64,000 nt of DNA from Isoetes taiwanensis (taxonomy: Eukaryota > Streptophyta > Lycopodiopsida > Isoetales > Isoetaceae): contig JAJEKV010000059.1 of the NCBI GenBank assembly GCA_021234155.1, forward strand, positions 2,872,182 through 2,936,181. The letters run 5' to 3'. Positions 24,869-35,061 of this stretch are shown here, piece by piece (position 1 is the stretch's first letter; each line of letters begins with the position of its first letter). The position numbers were made by a program, and so were the translations under genes. The notes beneath the pieces were generated by a model. That model was not told the DNA's origin. It did no database searches and saw only the letters and a program-made list of their open reading frames with translations.

Positions 24869-25693
24869 TTGTATGACCATGAAAACATGCCAGGCATTCC
24901 GCTTCCTCGCAAAAATGTCAAGCGATCTTTGACATCTGAAAGTAAGGAAAACATCATCTTCTTCAATTAGAACTTCCTAGAATCAAATGCCAGACAACGT
25001 TAGGAGATGCTACACACAGATTTGCCTCAGTAGAAGAGCTATGGAAAATTGAGCCCTTTACACTTGATTGCCTGCTAACTTGCTCATGCTTTGTCAAAGG
25101 AGGAAGGCCACCTTGCATCTTTGTTTCTACTCCTCCAAAATATGACAGAATATGGAAAAAAACCCAAGACGGAGGACCACCATTTTTCATCCTTTCATTC
25201 AAATGTGTGTCCTTATCTGAAGCCCTGCTCAGCAAAATGCTCAGAATGCATCTGCTTCTTCCTGCTCAGAATGGTCTTCTGATGTAGAAACATGTGAATT
25301 TCTGTCCAACATAAAAAAAAGGGAAGGAAAATCTGAATCAGAATGGCTTTGTGTGTTTTTCCTGTTCAAATTGACTCTACATACCTTCGTTTCTATCCAA
25401 AATTTTGGAATCCTTTAATACATACTCCCCGGATCGAATCGGAGCAACAAAATCGTCATCTGATACATCTTGCCAGATATATGAATTCTTGTAACTCCTG
25501 TAAATGTTGTGTTAGCTCAATCCAGATGTTTGAAAATATACTATGCATGTATAACTATGTATCTCTGCCTTTTGTATGACCATGAAAACATGCCAGGCAT
25601 TCCGCTTCCTCGCAAAAATGTCAAGCGATCTTTCACATCTGAAAGTAAGGAAAACATCATCTTCTTCAATTAGAACTTCCTAGAATCAAATGC
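24869..25693. repeat. 122-bp direct repeats inside the Helitron
   Basis: The copies 24869-24990 and 25572-25693 differ at about one base by eye. Both contain aaaacatgccaggcattccg and tcatcttcttcaattagaac. They mark an internal duplication of captured or non-coding sequence. Confidence 0.9.
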
Positions 25694-26183
25694 ATAATAC
25701 TACAATATCCTAATTCGTCTGCTTTTGCTTTCAAGTGCAAATTTGATGACTAAATAGAAGTTTATGTGAGTATTTTACCCTTCAATCGCGGAGGTACAAC
25801 TTTCCCTGATCTGCTAAGATAATACACAACACTTGCTCTGATTGTACGCAGCTCTTTAGTTAGAATCCATGCTAAGCTTAAACCTTCCACTCCACCCAAA
25901 TCAAATCACAAAAATCCATTTCTCATCGCAAGCATATTGCGAAGAAAGGGCCGGATCGTCCAAAATGATTTCTTCAGATTTGATCAGACAAATCAGACTG
26001 AGCAGCTTCGGGACTGAGCCACGATTGCCAAGCAGGAGGCAAAACCATCGAATCTGTCGTCTTCGTTTTGAAAGAAAAAAAAAACTAAGGTTATATCTGG
26101 ACCGTTCGATCTTGTTAAGTTATTTGTCCGTCCAGATTTTGCTAGGGTTTGGTTGACGACTTACACCAAAACCTTATAATATA

Positions 26184-26213
26184 CTAGAAAATCGGCCGCC
26201 CTAGCGCGCGGCC
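26184..26213 (-). terminator. Second Helitron-type 3' end inside the element
   Basis: On the minus strand GGCCGC-GCGCTAGG-GCGGCC (26213-26194) is followed by GATTTT and CTAG (26187-26184), with A on the plus-strand outer side (T on the minus strand). It has the layout of a Helitron 3' end. It may belong to a nested Helitron or be an older, bypassed terminator. Confidence 0.65.
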
Positions 26214-27200
26214 TCTTTCCTAGCTCAGACATGTTCAAATAGATGTTGTTGTCTGCACAAACAATACAGAGGAGGAGGAATTTTTACAACCCCAATCAAA
26301 AAAAGAATGACTTCTACAATACTCAACCAGAATATCATTTGGGTCCCAACTGGTCCAAATAGTTTGCCAGCATATAAGCCACTCGAAGACTATTCAACTA
26401 AGGATGCCCGTGCACATTATGAAAAAGAAATTTTTAAATTGCCACGACATTTTACCCGTTATATGCTCACGATCCTGGAAAAAAAGATTCGAACATGTTA
26501 GCATTTCGCTCAACATAGTCAATGTCAAACTTTTGCAAAAGATCAATACTGTTAGTATCTGCAATGGTGCCAACTGCCAAGTGCTCCTGCAGCTTCATGT
26601 CTACCCATTGGATGCTCTGAAACATCTCTTAAAGTGTTGAATCATGCCTAACCATGACGTGCTGAATTCACATGGATTCACATTGTTCTCCCCTCCTTTG
26701 TTTCTCAAAGAAAACAATGCAGCATATCTATCATACATAGGCATATCTTCGTCAAAAAGCATCCTTTTGAGTTCAGCCAGCGGAAATACCTGGTTTGCGC
26801 CGGGATTGGGGAATAGCTGACCAGTTTTGCTAGCTCTGTATTTCTTGGAGCTAGACTAAAGCGTCTAAAAAACGGGAAGCTTCATAAATGTGGCTGCCTG
26901 GCAGCCAAGTAAAGAATATCAAGAAAGGGAAGTTTGCTTTAATGGAATAGTCCGTTCAATTTTTTCCTTATAAATCCTTATAAATCTCTGATTCATAACA
27001 AAGAGTAGCTTACAGAACAATCGAAATGAATGTTCTGAGGTTTAATCTAATCTGGCCCTAAAGTGCAATCAAACTCTAATCTAAGGTCGAACTGAAGTTC
27101 AAACAAAACTCACCTATTTACAGAGGGATTCACAGGTAGTGGGCGAGGTTAGGCTCAGTCGCTGAATCACTGAATTCTTGCCAAGCACGAAATTCCTCTG

Positions 27201-27314
27201 CTGGACTCAAATTCGCTCATGCTGTTGTTCTAATAATCCTGGACTCAAATTCGCTCATGCTGTTGTTCTAATAATCCTGGACTCAAATTCGCTCATGCTG
27301 TTGTTCTAATAATC
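27201..27314. repeat. 38-bp tandem repeat, three copies
   Basis: The unit begins ctggactcaaattcgctcat and starts at 27201, 27239 and 27277; the copies are identical by eye. It lies near the 5' end of the Helitron. Two further copies of a gcgaagcttccaga block follow (27476-27550). Confidence 0.9.
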
Positions 27315-28214
27315 TAGGAGGGAAGGTTCGCAAGGGATCTCTGTAATCTGCGTTCTTTGCCGAGTTCACAACTTCAAAATCCGGTGTTGCCGCGACTTGG
27401 ACTGCCATACTGTGACTGCTTTTATATCAACGCACGGCACAATCCAGAAGCTTTTAGCACCATCACGAAACTTGGCGAAGCTTCCAGATCAGACTTTCTA
27501 GCGTAATCCAGAAGCTTCTAGCAGCCATCACGAACCCTGGCGAAGCTTCCAGAACAGTCTTGGTAGGGTTGCATAGGATCATGCCACGTGGCATTTTCTT
27601 GACCGTCGATAAGGCGTGACACACTCACTCACAGACACTATTTTCTTATTATATATAGGATAATATAGGAAGGATTAGATGGCATGGATCAAAAGAAAAC
27701 AACGATTCCTCACTTTGTGAATGTGCCTAAGGATCTTCCAGAGCAAGACTTTATTCACCTACATGTTGTTGGCGCAATGATTTTTTCTGGTAAGCTTCAT
27801 TGTAAAGCTTTTCTCAACTATCCGAATTTCCTCCAAAGTGATCCAAATCTTGTAGTTACAATTCTACACAAGATTCTTTGTAGCTTGGAAAATTTACCGC
27901 TAGTGTTATACATTCAACTGGACAACACTACAAGAGAAAATAAAAATCAAGTGGTCTTTGCTTATTGTGCCATGTTGGTCGAGAAACAAATCTTTAAGAA
28001 AGTAAAGATTGGTTTTCTATTTGTTGGGCACACACACGACCAAATTGATCAGATGTTTAGCAGATTCTCCAAACGTCTTGCTAGAAAAAGGGTATGTCAG
28101 ACGATTTCATGATTATGTTATCTCAAGATTCTCCAATAAGGATCTGAGAGCACACTACTGCAAAACTATAGACATCTATACTAGAGCTGTACATTTCCTG
28201 CCATTTTGAAGGCT

Positions 28215-29070
28215 CTTGTAGCATTTGAAGAGGTCTTTTTATTAGCATTTCTGGAGCCATGTATCATAATGTGCTTGCCATGTTGGTATGCAAATCAGTG
28301 TGAAAATTTGATATTGAAATATTAAAGTCAGCTAGCTTTATAAGGAGGCTCTCATCCTCTCTTTGCTTGATTAGAATATTAGCCGACTTCATATCTCTGT
28401 AAATTACCTTGTTATCGTGAAGATGCTTCATGCCTTTGGCGATTTGCAAAATGATATCTACCAAGTCCAAAAGAGGGCTTTCTTCAGAAAAAGTCCTTTT
28501 TTGTTGTATTCTTAGAAACTTTTCCAAGTCTGTGTCCATGAGCTCTAAAACAAGGCGTTGTTTCTTACCTGTTATGGTGCCAAGATTACCAACGCCTACA
28601 ATATACTCCTCCTAGAAATTGAACAATGTGAGGAAAATCAGCCATCTTTTTTCTTTAAATATACCAACTTCAACGTCCATAGCCTAGGATTTCTGTTCCA
28701 ATTCTTTCACAGCCACAGGGATTCCACACCAAGAGCCTTTGCTGACTTGTGCAAGCTCCTCCTCCCAACTTCTCCCCAATGGATAGATCCCTACTGTCAA
28801 TGCAGAAAACCCATGTTTCTGTCTTTGAAATTAAGCTGTTAACAAAGTCAGGGGAAAGAAATTTAAATCTCTAGGAAGACTTTAAGCTCTTAAGCAGTAC
28901 AAGCTTCCCTTGCTCACAAGCCCATTCCAGCGTTGTTTGCAGAGCTTTGCAGTCAAACTCTACCTTATACTTAATCTCGTCCACCAGGTTTTCTTTCAAC
29001 TCTATGTGCGGGACATCAAGTGGAGAATCAGAAGAATAAGCAGCTCTTCTTCGTTTGGATGTGTTGTGAG
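28215..29070 (-). pseudogene. Protein kinase relic with stops and a frameshift
   Basis: On the minus strand an upstream open piece (about 29040-28870) reads SDSPLDVPHIELKEN and KVEFDCKALQTTLEWACEQG. The kinase follows: RDLSIGEKLGGGA (glycine loop), a frameshift, then GIPVAVKELEQKS with the VAVK lysine, two stop codons, VLELMDTDLEKFL, the catalytic loop VIYRDMKSANILI, IKLADFNIS in place of DFG, a stop, and YMAPEM as the APE motif. Subdomains I-VIII are therefore present in order but inactivated. The catalytic-loop histidine is tyrosine and DFG has become DFN. It resembles plant Ser/Thr kinases; I cannot name the subfamily. It begins where the DUF7869 relic ends. Confidence 0.85.
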
Positions 29071-29305
29071 ATTAATCGGTTAATCATTTGACGCTATCTT
29101 CTAGTATCATCGATAATTTCACGAAATCGACCAAAGCTGCCGAGAATCATGAAAAGCTCACCTGGAGATGGTTGATCTGCTGCACAGAGATGGACAAGCT
29201 CCCTCAAGTTCAAGTGCAACTACCTGGTACCAATGAACTGCTTCGGTCTGTCTCACAGCTTACCAACTTTATGTTGCTAATGGCAAACAAGGACCACGCC
29301 CCATG

Positions 29306-30050
29306 CTGAAGAAATCACCCCAGGCACCTCAGCAATGTGGACCCTTCCACGTCGGTGCCTCCCCCATGGAAGAACCATATCCTAATATTGCTGCTAAAGT
29401 CAAACTTCTAAAAGAAGTGGTTCCCTGGTTACCTCAATAACAGTCTTTTGCTGAACCCTTCACGGCAACCACGGGGTCCCATTGGAGCTACAAGAAGAAT
29501 TGGCAAAAATCAAAATCGAACTGAGTTTGTTGACTATTCTCAAGCTTTGTCCCACCCTAAGGAACATGTGCCCTTATCTACAGTTCTCGTGGGCGCAGTT
29601 GCGACTTCGACACCCACGGTTCACGCCAAGGTATGCTCAACAAATTAATCATGTGCAAATCGATGGGGGCAATGCCGTTAATCTCATCACGGACAAACTT
29701 AGACACCAGCTGGGCATTAAATAACTTCACCGTTCACCTTATGACATCAAGCTTGCCAATGGCCACATCATATGTCGACAAGGTATCACGCCTCAACTCA
29801 CCATCAATATCGGAGATCCTAAGTTTCCTCTTGAATTTGGAGTTTGGCGTGCTGGTAAAGACCCTGGTGATTATGATATGCTAGTTAGTCGCCCTTTTCT
29901 TCGCCAAGCAACGAGCATCTATTACTGGGCCATGGCTCAATTAGTCATCAATGATGGTCATCTTACTGCCACCATGGATCTGAAAACTGATCAGCTCATC
30001 TCTGTCGGACAAGCAGGACCTTCACTTTCTGATATGCATTGTCCTAATAC
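29306..30050 (+). pseudogene. Retroelement fragment with gypsy-like protease
   Basis: A frame from 29482 reads HVQIDGGNAVNLITDKL, where IDGGN stands in place of the usual DSG/DTG of aspartic proteases. After one in-frame stop at about 29722 it continues DIKLANGHIICRQG and DPGDYDMLVSRPFLRQA, the pattern of a retrotransposon protease-to-RT linker. Just upstream, in other frames, are gag-like scraps (KVKLLKEVVPWLPQ). The frame then runs straight into a copia-type RNase H, listed next. Confidence 0.7.
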
Positions 30051-30723
30051 AGATCAAGAGCAGGATGCAATGAAAGATATTCCTTATGCTAGCTTGGTTG
30101 GAGATCTTCAATACTTTGCACATGCTTCTTACACAGATATTTCATTTGCAGTAAATCTTTTGGGTTAATTTACGTTCAATCCTGGCAAAGAACATTGGAT
30201 TATTGCTAAACGTGTTTTGAGATATTTGAAAGGAACAACCAACTATTGACTTCTATATTGTAAGCAAGATGGTGAGCAAGGGATTATATCTTTAATAGGT
30301 TATACAGATGCAGATTGCGCAAGTATCATTTAATGCGATCTAAAGATGGGAATTGTTTTACCGTTAGATTGTGTTTAGTATCCTGGGCATGCAAGAAAGA
30401 AAATTGTATTGCTACTTCAACTACAAAATTAGAATATGTGGCTGCTTCATTTGCTTGTCGGGAGCTAGTTTTTCCAACGTCTCAAAAGACAACTTTGTTT
30501 TGTGACAAACAGGGTGCTAGTTCACTTGCAAAAGATCCAAGTGTTAAATTCCAAATCCAAGCACCTAGAGATACACAATCATTATGTTTGGGTAGAAGTT
30601 AAAAAGGGCACAGTTAAGATTGAATATTGTCCTTCTCATTTAATGCATGCTGACATGTTTACAAAGGCACTTAGTGGGAAGCCATTATCTGAACATAGAA
30701 TTGCTACAGTAGCTCCGCTATGA
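30050..30723 (+). pseudogene. Ty1/copia pol 3' end: RT tail and RNase H
   Basis: The diagnostic copia blocks occur in order: IPYASLVGDLQYFAHA, TDISFAVNLLG, FNPGKEHWIIAKRVLRYLKG, GYTDADCAS, a VSWACKKENCIATSTTKLEY block, FCDKQGASSLAKDP, and KGTVKIEYCPSHLMHADMFT. Stops and frameshifts break it (after NLLG, after GTTNY and at several later points). A purine-rich ataggagggagctc at about 30733 may be the polypurine tract, with an LTR beginning TGATTACAAT after it, but I cannot confirm an LTR. Confidence 0.9.
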
Positions 30724-32110
30724 GGACATACTTATAGGAGGGAGCTCTGATTACAATTTGCAAATAAATTAACAGCATGTATGGAAATGTGGAACCCATT
30801 ACGTTTGCAAATGATCTTTTACAATTTTTTTGTTGGAAAAAAAAAAAACTTAATAAAGTAAAGGATTTTTGTGCCGTTGTATCAAATACAACTAAAACTA
30901 CAAGGGTTGCGACAGTAGGAGGAGGTGTATCTGAGCCTACCTCTTGCCCTTTCTCAACTCCCCAGATATCTGCATCTGTGTATGAAGATCGCCTAGATAC
31001 TAATGATAATCTACGGGGTTTCGGCTTTCTCTAACACAATGGCTGCATCATACTTGCCTCTCAAAGTAAGTTCGCATTTTAGTATGTTCTTTTTGCACCT
31101 GTGCTAAGTAATAAACTAACCAAGTGGATAATCCGATGAATTCTCTCAGTGAGTCCACAATGCTCATACTTTGGAACAAAAAAGCTGGATTACCATGGAA
31201 CATGCAAAAAGATCTTCAGAGCAAAAAGAAGCTTTGCAAAGCAAGGGGAAACTGTTATGTTGTGTTTTTTCTTTGTCTTTGTGACTAGAACTGTGATCAA
31301 TATGTCTCTCTCGTAGTGCAACATCAAACCCACATTCTAGATGGACTTGGCAAACATGGGTTCCAAATGCTCCAAATAATCTTGAATTGTTCTGTGGCCT
31401 CTAGCAGTGGATGTATCTGAGCGAAGATTATTGGAATGACAGAATCTGGAATGCTCCAAATAAATCCTATTGTTCTATGGCCTGCAGCAGCAGGTGTATC
31501 TGGATGAAGATTATTGGAATGACAGAATCTTGAGCCTTTAGGACAGTGCAATCACTACAATTTATGGCAAAAGTTATTTGGTTGGCACATGTATAGAGGC
31601 AAACGGATTAGTTGCAGATGACGAATCTTTTCAAGAAGCAAGATAAGCATGTTGATGCAAAGCCACCTCCAGCAACATCACAACCTTTTTTTCGCAAAAG
31701 TGCAACGGTCATTATTGAAGATGAATCTGGCTTCTCTGCCCTCAATAAACTAATTTTAATTCCATTTTCTTAACCATTAGCCTTCACAGATTGACTTAGG
31801 GGGGGTCTACCAATAGTGGACCGGCCCCCATTAGCGGCTCATCGAAAATGAACAAATTTTTCTTTTAATTGACTCCCTTTATAACTTAAATTGAACCTTC
31901 AAAAAATGTAATGTGAACTTCGAGGTTCAATCTGAACCGTCTAAGTTTTAGGGATTATGTGGCCCAATTGTTGTAATCGTATGGGATAACATATGGTTTT
32001 CCAAAGGTTATTGTGTGTATTCGTATAATTTTGAGTAGAAATCCCACGTCAGTAAATGGGTTTCTGGCCTTCTATGGTTTTAGGGTTGTTACCTATAACG
32101 TGGAGCTCCT
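30724..32110. other. Probable LTR remnant and repeats; no confident gene
   Basis: An 84-bp direct repeat lies at about 31367-31450 and 31451-31534 (aatgctccaaataa ... attattggaatgacagaatc). A 51-codon plus-strand ORF, 31618-31773 (MTNLFKKQDKHVDAKPPP...), has no family I recognise. The rest is AT-rich DNA. Confidence 0.4.
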
Positions 32111-32487
32111 TCTTTAGAAATCTGGGGGCGAACGGCGCGTGGTCGGGCGATGGGGCAGAGGAGGCATTCTTCTAGTCGGTGTACATTAGCAGGGCGTCTG
32201 CAGGCAGAGGTGAGAGAGTCGGATGGTGAGAGAGCCGTCGCAAATCGGCCCCTTGGACCAGTTCCATGCCTGCAGGCTTCGTTTCTTCCTCTTAAGGGCA
32301 AGTTGGCAGAGCAGGGGCCAGGGCAGTGCCGATTTATGCGAGGGTGGATTTATGCAGGGTTTGATGCAGGTCTTCGCCGGATTTACAGGGCGCAGCAGGG
32401 CATTCTGTCGGATTTGCATGCCTTTGTTTTAGATTTGTTTGCCCTTTCTCCAGATTTGTATGCTGAAGCAGGTATGAAGCAAGGTAA

Positions 32488-32771
32488 GGTTATCGGACTA
32501 GCTAAGGCTGATAACCAAAAATGCATGACCGAGGCTCTACGTCCGAGGCTAGATATTTGGCACGTAAGGCCGAGGCCGGCTAAGGCCAAAGGCCAGGCCG
32601 AGGCCTTACGTGCCAAATATCTGGCCGAGGACGTAGAGCCGAGGTCATGCATTTTGGACACGTCAGACGAGGCCCGTTAGGGCCGAGTCTGTACGTGTTT
32701 GATAACTGTCGAGGCCCGTTAGGGCCGAGACAAGTTATCAAAGGTGACATCAGAAGCGACGTCCGATAACC
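32488..32771. mobile_element. MITE made of nested palindromes with a directional CCGAGG motif
   Basis: The 11-bp terminal inverted repeats GGTTATCGGAC (32488-32498) and GTCCGATAACC (32761-32771) enclose 284 bp. Inside, an inverted repeat of about 60 bp per arm (aaaatgcatgacc...ttggcacgtaaggcc at 32517-32571, with its mirror at 32595-32655) is followed by two small palindromes. Each of these is built around GAGGCCCGTTAGGGCCGAG (about 32668 and 32710). The motif CCGAGG (or CGAGG) recurs at every boundary in one orientation only, even in the inverted arms. There is no coding potential, and a TSD was not established. Confidence 0.7.
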
Positions 32772-32914
32772 GAGTTATCGGGCTTATGCCCATTTTTCAC
32801 TGCTTAGGCTAGGTTTGGTTAGGTTGTTTAGGTTCTGGAGGAGGCCGAGCAGCGGCGATGGCCGGGCCGAGCAGCCACGGCATGAGGTAAAAGGCCATTG
32901 CTGTAAAAGATTGA

Positions 32915-33430
32915 GGTCTTGGCATCGCTGGCGCCCTTGTTTGTGACGGCCATGGTACTCTACAAGAATGGTACTCTGCAAGAACCGGCCCTTGTTTGTG
33001 ACGCCATGGTACTCTGCAAGAACCGGCCATTGCAAGAACTTCATACACTCTCTGTTGTGTTTTTGCGCCAGCCATATTCCAGCTCCGATTAGAGGCAGCG
33101 ATAGTCGCATAGTGCAGAGATTCACAAATCCGGTAATATAATTACTCGCTCCCATTCTTCAGATCTTCTTCTAAACGAGATTTTTCTCACAATTTTTGAC
33201 GAATTTGAGCGTTTACAGGCTAGATTTTAGATGGAAGGATCTCTAGAGAAAATAGAGGCAAGGGAAGCCCAAATCCGGCAGAATACTTGTTGTAAATATA
33301 AATATAACAGTTCTTGCCGGAACAAAGCTTCAGTTTCATGCTGGAACAGAGCTTCAGTTTCGGAATAGGCTTAGTTTCTTGCCAGAACAGAGCTTCAGTA
33401 ACAGAGCTTCAGTTTCATGTCGGAACGGGC
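32915..33430. repeat. Two short degenerate tandem arrays
   Basis: At about 32932-33035 the block ggtactctgcaagaaccggc with cttgtttgtgacg is repeated two to three times. At about 33305-33420 the unit ggaacagagcttcagtttc (with ttgcc/atgct spacers) occurs about five times. No gene is supported here. Confidence 0.75.
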
Positions 33431-33997
33431 CATGCTTTTTCTCTGCTGCGAGGGATTGGGGAAGATGGGTCGGAATCCAAGAGGCAAAGTAGCAAATCTC
33501 TTGGAGATCAGACATGCAAATGCATGGCCGGAGCTGCAGCAGATTGCACGGCCTTGTGCTGCTGCCCGATTGAAGAAAAATAAGCCCAAGCCTTCAGAAG
33601 CTTGAGAAGGAAATCGAAGGATTGGATGCTCTTCGCAGCCGGTCTACAAAGAACAAGAACAGTACTCCTCCTGTACTGATAATTAATTATCAGTACACCT
33701 GCAATAATGATAAGCAAAAAAACGTGACTGTCCCCTTACACACAAGAGTCCGATAAGGAGAGTTGCATGAATAGTAATTGTTGTAGAACGATTCTTTTAA
33801 AATATTCTTGAGGGCACTTATCTTGGCCGTTGGTTTTGGATCGGTTATTCTTTGCCGTGGGATTATATAAGGAGCCCTCTTCCAGTTTCGTCAAGGCAAG
33901 TGGGTCTGCCTTCTAGCAGTTTCTGCATCCATTCTAATCAAGAATGGCAAATCACTACCAAAAAACCCGTAGATCCGGTTAAATTTTGCCCTGACGT

Positions 33998-34100
33998 CGT
34001 GGAACAGGAAGGGGTCAAGCATTCTTGCCAGCCCCCTGACCTGCAGAATCCGGTCGGTCAGGGGGCTGGCAAGAATGCCCTCCCCCTTCCCGTTCCATAT
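33998..34100. other. Strong foldback, 22-bp perfect arms in a longer imperfect hairpin
   Basis: Perfect inverted arms occupy 34019-34040 and 34057-34078 (core ATTCTTGCCAGCCCCCTGAC) around a 16-nt loop. Outward, tggaacaggaagggg on the left still pairs imperfectly with the right side, extending the stem to about 40 bp. The phrase cctcttccagtttcgtc occurs on both sides (about 33879 and 34110). It could be a small-RNA precursor or a MITE. Confidence 0.6.
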
Positions 34101-35061
34101 TACGTCCCGTGATGGGCACCTCTTCCAGTTTCGTCCAGCCTGGATCGATAACGATATATGTTGATTTTTTTTTGCTGTCCTGTGGAGACTGGGGGAGAGA
34201 TTTTTACAGTTTTTGCTCCAGTTTTCATCGAGAAGACTGGATGTTGATTGTTTTTTTTTTTTTGTGTCCGATGGAGATAGGTTGAGAGGATTTGTGGATT
34301 TTAGTGCTAAAATTTGGGCAACTGTGATTAGTCGTTATTAGATATGTGGGCGATTTCATGTTGGTTAGATCAAGACGATGTAATTGGGCATTCTAATTCT
34401 GGTTAGGATGAATTTAATTCGTATCTAATTTGAGCAGTTGGTCATGAAGCTGATGGATGTGTATAAATTGGTTAACATGGAGGTGTTTGATTTGCATGAA
34501 CGATGGGTAATAAGAAGAGGAAGTTTAGTGAGGCTATGGATACAGATGATGCTGCTGCTGATGACTTGGTGCCACAGGCCAAGAGGCCTAGAATTGATGA
34601 GTGTGGAATGGTCGATGATTGGTTGAGTTTTGATAATTTCGATAATGATGTAGATGATCTTGGCCTGGACGGATTTTAGGTTGAAAGCGTATCTCCAAGG
34701 GTGTGTTTATGCTTGATATGTGCCATTTTCCGCCCATCAAACAGTTTTTTAGCACTTTATTTTCGTTTTTTTTACACGAGCTTTCCGTGACGGGCAGCAA
34801 CTTGACGAGCCGTCATCCATAAAGTTGAAGGGCAGTGACGGTCGGAGAAGGTCACCAGTCAGGAAAGTTTTTGGGCGCGAACTTTCTGCAGCAGTGCTGA
34901 ATCTCTGATGAATCAGTGATTAATTCTCCTCGGGTTGCTGAAATTAATGATTTCCGGAATCGTCCGACCCATTACTGCAGTATCTTCAATGAATTTAGAG
35001 ATAATTCATGTTTTGAGTGAAGAAAACTCTGTTTTTTTATCTGAATTCCGCAGCTTGAAGC
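34101..35061. other. No gene seen
   Basis: AT-rich DNA with poly-T runs at about 34164 and 34250. The short ORFs here have no recognisable motif. It could hold the promoter or 5' leader of the RING-like gene that follows. Confidence 0.35.

Larger units (their letters stand above)
22809..27674 (-). mobile_element. Helitron, 4,866 bp, inserted into the DUF7869-type gene
   Basis: Read on the minus strand the element begins TCCTTCCTATATTATCC at 27674 and ends CTAG at 22812-22809. A hairpin GCCCAGC-AAC-GCTGGGC (22836-22820) precedes the CTAG by 7 bases. The flanking host bases are A (22808) and T (27675), the AT target of Helitrons. Joining those two bases restores the reading frame of the interrupted gene (codons GTA then TTA), so both ends are exact. 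No TIR and no TSD are expected. I see no Rep/helicase ORF, so it is non-autonomous. Inside are direct repeats and exon-like debris, plus a second terminator-like structure at 26184. Confidence 0.92.
21776..28208 (+). pseudogene. DUF7869-type gene, copy 1, split by a Helitron
   Basis: The N-terminal part starts after a possible acceptor (ttttaacggctttccag, about 21773) and reads PRLLFPEGGS, then HCCKNNC-type cysteines, SRRLSRLKKRIDKNP, ALEFVAWMKNFFKESCKK, SVCSTCAELKAKRQRAK and LSIV up to 22808. Frame changes lie near 22250-22330 and 22560, and a likely phase-matched intron sits at 22628-22690. The frame resumes at 27675 with LDGMDQKKTTIPHF, then LDNTTRENKNQVVFAY and FVGHTHDQIDQMFSRF, the conserved core I know as DUF7869. 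It is lost after about 28208. Acidic residues in DGMDQ, LDN and GHTHxxxD suggest a nuclease/RNase H-like site, which is inference. The copy is broken by stops as well as by the Helitron. Confidence 0.8.

Noticed and set aside
27201-27314. Regular direct repeats that could suggest a CRISPR-like array
   Set aside because: The three copies are head to tail with no spacers and lie in a plant-type Helitron.
32150-32680. 176-codon plus-strand ORF
   Set aside because: Its second half is simply the palindromic MITE read through (GC-rich and free of stops on both strands), and the first half shows no domain or conserved pattern.
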